The notes under the pieces: model-generated
Told to the model about the DNA's origin: nothing
What the model saw: the letters and a program-made list of their open reading frames with translations, nothing else
The model's database searches: none
Source: Candidatus Woesearchaeota archaeon
GTDB taxonomy: Archaea; Nanobdellota; Nanobdellia; Woesearchaeales; UBA525
DNA length: 9,093 nt
NCBI GenBank assembly: GCA_013331575.1
Contig: DUGD01000083.1
Location: 13,818-22,910, forward strand
Reading direction: 5' to 3'
In this document: piece after piece, positions 1-6,400 of the stretch
How the letters are laid out: the number at the start of each line of letters is the position of its first letter
How positions within the stretch are numbered: position 1 is the first letter of the stretch
Made by a program: the position numbers and the translations under genes

Positions 1-402
1 GGTCAGATTCTCGAGATTCTTCTCTATAATGGTGGTGTTGATGATGAAATCCGTCCTGACGGGGCTGTTGTTCTCAGGAGTGTTGACGGTGATGTTCGGG
101 AGTGTCGTATCAATCGTGAATGTATAATTGACGGTTGTTGTTCTATTCGCGTTGTCGTACGAGGTCCATACTTGCGTGTAGATGCCGTCCCGGAACGTCA
201 CGTTCCGTATGATGTCCGCGCTCTGGTTCCGTCCTGTATAGGTGCTGCTATTCGCGTAGTGTATTGATCCTGTGCTGTTGCGGACGGTGAGCGTGATATT
301 CTGCAGTCCGCCTTCATCGGTTGTTGTGGCGGTGAGATTGGTCGTGTTCGTGGCAAGATACGTGTTGTTTGCAGGGGTTATCGTGAATGCTGGCGCTGTG
401 TA
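1..402 (-). other. C-terminal Ig-like repeats, the last one cut by the window edge
   Basis: Residues 2743-2841 form one repeat: APAFTITPANNTYLATNTTN, LTATTTDEGGLQNITLTV, VTFRDGIYTQVWTSYDNANR, closing YTFTID. A second starts at TTLPNITVNTPENNSPVRTD and is truncated at the edge. The T-x-P-x-I-T-x-x-x-P-x-N-N pattern is typical of Ig-like repeats near the C-termini of archaeal surface proteins, so more copies may lie to the left. Confidence 0.7.
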
Positions 403-3400
403 ATCGGGGAAGTATACTGAGCTAGAGCATACCTCGTTCGAGGTGTTCGTTCCTGCGGCGCTGATGTAACATGCACTCCACGTGTCGCCCTCTTGCGTCT
501 GTGTGGCGGCGAGCGCGTGTTTGTCGTAGGAACGGTTGTAGAGTATGCTGAGTTCAGTATCGTTCAGTGTCCTATTGTAAAGCCGGACTTCATCTATACT
601 GCCGTTGAAGAACAGGCTATTGCCATTCGACCCGATCCTGTTTCCGGTGCTGGTCGATATGGGCAGCGTCAGGCTGTGCGTCACCCACGAGGTATTGATT
701 CCGTTCACTACTAAGCGAACGTGGGTGCTATTATATTGTCCGACAAGGAAATACCAAGTACCTGCGCTATATGGTACGTAGTAGTTGTATACTCCGTTTG
801 TTGATCCATTTGATACTTGCATGTAAAAATGGCCGTTGCCATTTCCGTTTGAAAGACCGCTCGCATCAGTTCTGAAGATAAACCCGCTTTGCGGTGCGAT
901 GCTTGGCATCACCCAAGCGGTGTATGTGCCGCTTGTCAGATCCCACTGTGCGTCTTTTGCTATTGTTATGGATCCGGCGCTTCCATTGAAATAGTATGCA
1001 CCGCCGCCTTTTCCAACGGTGTATGATGCGTTGACAACTACCGCGGGACTGTTCCGAATGCTCGTGTCCGACTGTGTCGATTCATTTGTATCGAGAGCCC
1101 ATTCTCCAATGAGACCGCTCCGGACGTCTTTCTTCTCCCAATAGAGCTGACGTATTTGCTCTGCCGTGAGCGAAGTGTTGTAGATGCGGAAGTCGTCGAT
1201 GGAACCGTTGAGACCATTGTTGTCCTGACCTGCGCCAGGCACGTATGATATTGGCATAACAATATTGCCAGATATCGGGCGATCTATGGCGCAAGTGTTT
1301 CCGGTCGACACGTATTCAATGCCATCGACATAGGTTCTTATCGATTGATTCACTGCGTACACAAAGAATATGTGGTGCCATTCTTCGGTATTGGCCGGAT
1401 ACTGGGCTGTTGCAGTACACCATGAATTATTGTATAGGCTCATCGTTATACTGCTGACCGATCTGTAGTAGTTTACTGCGGTCACACGATAGTTATTTCC
1501 GGATGGTCCGCTTATCGTAGTGACGTAGTTTCCTTCGCCGCTATTGTTCCTAAATAGATACCATCCTCCCCAGCTTATGGTGTTGTACTCTTGCGACGGC
1601 ATCGTTGTGTATATGAAGTCATTTCCATCTGTCTCATATCCTCCATTTCTATCTATGCCGCCTGTTTCGTTGTAGGTTGCGCCAGTAATGGTCCCGTTCG
1701 TTCCTCTGTAATTCCTCACGAATGTGCTGTTATCGCCATAGCTCATAGGGATCGAGAGGACGATTTGCTCTTGGCCGTCTTTTGTGAGAGAGGTCATTGT
1801 CTCGTAATGGACCGCTTCTTCCGTCTCTCTTCTGGTGCTCGTCACGTTGAACGTGAAGTATGCGCTCTCGTTGCTGCGGTTCTGGCCGAGGAGCGATGCT
1901 AACGAGGCACTGTTGAGCGTCAGTTGGTATGCGTTCTGCAGAGTGATGTTGCCGGAGCATGTCTCATTGCTCGTCGCTTCGTAGTTTGATGAGATGTAGC
2001 ATGCGCTCCATGTGTCGCCGGGAGTAGTCATGCTGTCCGCGATAGTGTGCTTGTCATAGCTGCGGTTGTAGAGTACTCCGATTTCGGTCGCATTGAGCGA
2101 GCGATTGTAAAGACGGACCTCGTCAATGGTGCCGTTGAATGCTTCTGATTCTGAGCCTACCACTAATCGGGTTATATTGAATGGCGACGTCGTAATCGTT
2201 CTTGAGCCTGCGATGGCTCCATCAACGTAAAGAGTGGCGTTCGAGCCATTCCAAGAGGCTACGACGTGATACCATCGACCGATAGTTGGAATGATATCTG
2301 AATCAATATGGCTTCCTCCCGCGGGAGAGTACCATAATATAGAATTATCGGTGACCCCTAAATGAATTCTATTAATGTCGGAACCGGTTGTGCCGATAAG
2401 ATCGCGATACAGGGAATTCAACTGGTTGGCCTTGAACCAGAACGCTGTCGCGTGTGCACCAGAGAAATCAGGGATATCGTTGATGACAGTTTGGCCCACT
2501 GAATTATTGAACAAGTACGCTCCTCTGCTATAACCATCTGGCGTCCACTGCGGACCCCCAACAACAGTCCCTGCATAGTTGTTTGTACTCGTGTCTTCCT
2601 GTGTTGTGCTGTTCGTATCAAGATTCCACTCTACGACGAGACCGTCACGCACATCCTTCTTCTCCCAGTACATCGCTCTGATTTGCGCGGTTGTGAGTGG
2701 GGTGTTGAATATCTTCAGGTCATCGATTGAACCGTTGAAGTTATAGACGTTCGCATACCTTCCTATCGCGACACGTGCACCGCTGGCAGGGATTGTGCCG
2801 ATGCGTGTGATGTTTGTAGTTCTTGAGGAACTGTTCCCATCAAGGTAGATGGTGGCGGTCCCAGCGAGCCCATCGAAGACCGCCACGATGTGATGCCATT
2901 CTCCCTGCGTGAATCCTCCAATAGTCACGCCTTCAGATCCGACAGACATGTTGCCGCCGTAATAGAACGCGATGGTGTTGTTCGGTGTTTCATAGCCGAG
3001 GATGATATTCTGAGAATCGCTGCCGCTATAGTAGTCGGCGAGTATACTGCCGAACTGCGTCCAGCTGTTCTTCTTCGCCCAGACGCTGATGGTGAATGCT
3101 TGCGAGCCGAGTACTGGCGTTGAATTCCACATCAAGTAGGATATATTTTGACCGAACTCATACCCGCCGGTTCCATCAACACCACCCGTCTGGTTGTATG
3201 TTGCGTTGATGACGGTCGCGTTCGCTCCGCGCCAGTTCCTCGCGAAGGTGCCGTTATCGCCCTGGCTAAATGGCATAGCGAGAATGAGTTTTTCTTGTCC
3301 GTTCTTCTTGAGCGAGGTCGTCGTCTCGTAGTGCGCGAGTTCGCCGGAACTATCGTTGCTCGTAACATTGAAATTGAAGTAGATGTTCTCATCAGACCAG

Positions 3401-6400
3401 TTCTTCGCTGTGAGCGTTGAGAGGGTCACATTCCAGAGTGTCGGCGGTCCGTTCGTCGTGAAATTGTACGGCCCGACCGTGTAGCAAGTATCGGTGCAGC
3501 TCGTAATGTTGTAGTAGTAGATACTCGATGGCGTGAGATAGCGGAGCGCGACACTGTGCGATGTTGTGGCGTCGTTTTGTCCTGTAGTGGCGCCAAGCGC
3601 CGTCGTCAAACCGTACGCGACGCTGGAGTTAGTGTTTACGTTCGTCGTCCACGTAATGGTGGTGGAAGAGGCAGTGACGGCGCTTATGGTGGCGTAACTT
3701 ATGTACGGCAACGGGATGTTGTTGTACCAATACATGAGACTGCTATTCGCTGATCCATCGGCATTCCTGCCGCCCGAAGAACCGTTGTACCACGAGGTGT
3801 TCGCCTGCGATCCTACGTCAGAGCCATTGCTCGAGAGCTTCGGCCACCAGCCGCGATTGCCGGAAGAAACAATGTTCTGTGAAGAGTCGGATGTGAACTT
3901 CTGCGTTACCCCACTGTACTCCACGTCGTTCGTGTTGTTGATGAATGTGTGGTTATAGCTGTTCAAAATGTATACGGATGAGTTTACAAGAATGTTATTA
4001 ATGAAGATGGAGCCATTGGTGCTTGAAATGTAGATTCCTTGGGCAATATTGCTAATGTTATTATTCCGTACTGTGTTATTGGTGTATCCTCCAACTCCTC
4101 CGTAGTCTGTTGCGAAATATATCGATGCATTATTCAGCAGGTTATTTTCTATGATAACTTCATAGGCACCGTTATAGACATATATTCCGTACCCTCCGCC
4201 ATCGAGCGTGTTGTTTGTTATCGTCAACGCCGTCACTGACGTCCCTATTCCCGACGTCCCATATGGAGCGGTCACGTGGTTGCCTCTGACAATGATGCCG
4301 CTAATTAGCGCTAGGATGCCGGAATTTGTATTGTTCAGTACAGTATTGTTCGTTACAGTGCTATTTGTGGACCCTGCTCGCAAATACATTCCATACCGGA
4401 ACCCTGACACAACGCAGTTGTTAACGTTAATATTCGATAATTGGTTATTATTTTGGGTCCAGACGCCATAGTCCGATCCGTTTCCAGTTATCGAGTGGCC
4501 TCTGCAGTCCATGGCGACGTTGCTTGTGTTGATGATGAAGCATGTTCCGTTGACGACAACATCGTTGTAGAGCGCGCAGCTCTCCGTGATGTTCTCGCCG
4601 CAGACAAATGTCCTGTTGCTACCGACGCAACCTGTTGTTTGGTTGTATGTCAGTGGAGCATAGTCTGTTGCATAGCCTGCCATCTTCCCTTGGGAGGTTG
4701 TAGCATTGTACGGTACGCCTCCGCCAGCCACACCAATGTACATGCCGGGAATCGATGATGCGTCACTTCCGAATACCTTGACATTACTGTTAACAACATT
4801 TGGATAGATGTTGCCCTGGTTCAATCCGTCGAATGTGCAGTTATAGCTGTTTGATCCATTTGTGTCGTTGATGTAATAGCCGTTTGTGGCATTGAAGTTG
4901 TTCAAGCAGAAGATATTGCCAGAAGAATTCATCTTCATATTGATGATGGTTCCAGCAGTATAGGTCAGGGTGTTGTTGACAAAGAGATTGCCCGTCGCCA
5001 CTATGCTATCGGTGTTACTGCTGATGGAGCGTATCGTGTTGTTGGCAAATGTGTTGTTGTATGCGCCATGCCCCAACTCAACGCTGAGAAAATCGTTTTC
5101 TATGATGGTGCAATTGCCGCAGGTCACATAGACTGCGGCACCTATAACCCTATTTCCTCTGATGATACTGTTTTGACCTTGTGGATAGATCGCCACATTG
5201 CTGGCGAGATAAATGGTATTATTCTCTACAAGACCGCCGATCGAGCCCGCGTTGATCCCCTGTCCCAAAATTGATGAGGAATTGATGGTGTTGTTGATGA
5301 TCGAGCTGTTCGCGCCGCTTTGGATGAAGATGCCAAATTCCCATTCGCGCAGGATGAGATTCTTCACGGTGATATTATTGATGTTGCTAGAAAATACTCC
5401 TCGCGCGGACGAACTTAGGTTTCCAGTAATCGTGAACCCCGCACCGTCTATGACTACGTTATCAGTTACTACGGTAAGGCATGTCCTGTCGCTTGTCATG
5501 TTTGCGTTGAGTGTGCAGCTTTCTGTCACCACTTCGCCGCAGGTGAATGTTTGCGTTGCGCCGATGCATCCTTCTGGTTTGTTGCCGAACCATTGTTTGT
5601 TGTTGGGGTTGGCTGTGCCGTTCGCATAGCGGCCGCCGGTTGAGCCGTTGTACCACGCTGTCATGCTTTGCGTCGTCGCGTCGGAGCCGTTCGATGCGAT
5701 GAGCGGCCACCAACCAAGATTGCCGTAGGAAGAAGTGTTCTGTGCCGAGTCAGAGATGAATTTCTGTACAGAGCTGTTATAATCGATATTGTTCGTGTTG
5801 TTTATGAAGAGGTTATTCGTCCCATTTGTTATCTGGATGCCATATGTTGATGATGAGATAGTGTTGCGAAAGACTGTATTGTTCGACGCATTTGTTAAGA
5901 AGTATATACCAATTGTCGCGGAGACATTATTGTCTACAATGGTGTTATTGTAACTGTTCAAGTACAAACGGATGCCATAACTCACGTTTGTTATGGTGGT
6001 GTTGCTGATGATGATGCCCGAGCTTGTACCGATAGCCACGCCAAAACTGGCTTCGGATAGTATGGAATTGGACACTCTTGATCCAGATGATACTACAAAG
6101 TATACTGGTGTATCGAAGTTCGATATGCTGCAGTTATGTATTGTGGTGTTTGAACTAAGACTGAATATGCCATATTTATTTGCGGTCCTGTTTCCAACTA
6201 TGCTTTTCGCAGCGCAGTCAATTACGATGTTACTTGATCCTATGGTGAGGCAGGTCCTGTCGCTTGTCATGTTCGTGTTCAGTGTGCAGCTTTCTGTGAC
6301 AGTCTCTCCGCACGTGAATGTTTGTGTTGCGCCTATACACCCGTCTGGTTTGTTTCCGAACCATTGCTTGTTGTCGGGGTTGGCTGTGCCGTTTGCGTAT

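Larger units (their letters stand above)
421..1941 (-). repeat. Tandem block B (about 507 residues): lead-in, LamG 3, LamG 4, TWSACYIS tail
   Basis: Residues 2230-2736. The lead-in FTFNVTS, VHYETMTSL, GQEQIVLSIPMSYGDNSTF matches block A. The LamG 3/4 junction YWEKKDVRSGL matches YWEKKDVRDGL, and the end YNRSYDKHALAA with GDTWSACYISAAG matches YNRSYDKHTIAD with GDTWSACYISSNY. Direct abutment with block A indicates an ancestral tandem duplication. Confidence 0.85.
1942..3438 (-). repeat. Tandem block A (about 499 residues): lead-in, LamG 1, LamG 2, TWSACYIS tail
   Basis: Residues 1731-2229. A lead-in of about 65 residues (FNFNVTS, AHYETTTSL, GQEKLILAMPFSQGDNGTF) precedes LamG 1. LamG 2 follows, then GDTWSACYISSNYEATSNE with a second Cys. 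Every element recurs in the same order in block B, so this is a duplication of the whole block. At protein level the two match strongly at motifs and weakly in the loops between. Confidence 0.85.

Noticed and set aside
1038..1294. Overlapping minus-strand short frames within the LamG region
   Set aside because: They are in other minus frames than the giant gene and encode no recognisable domain, while the main frame here encodes clear LamG motifs.
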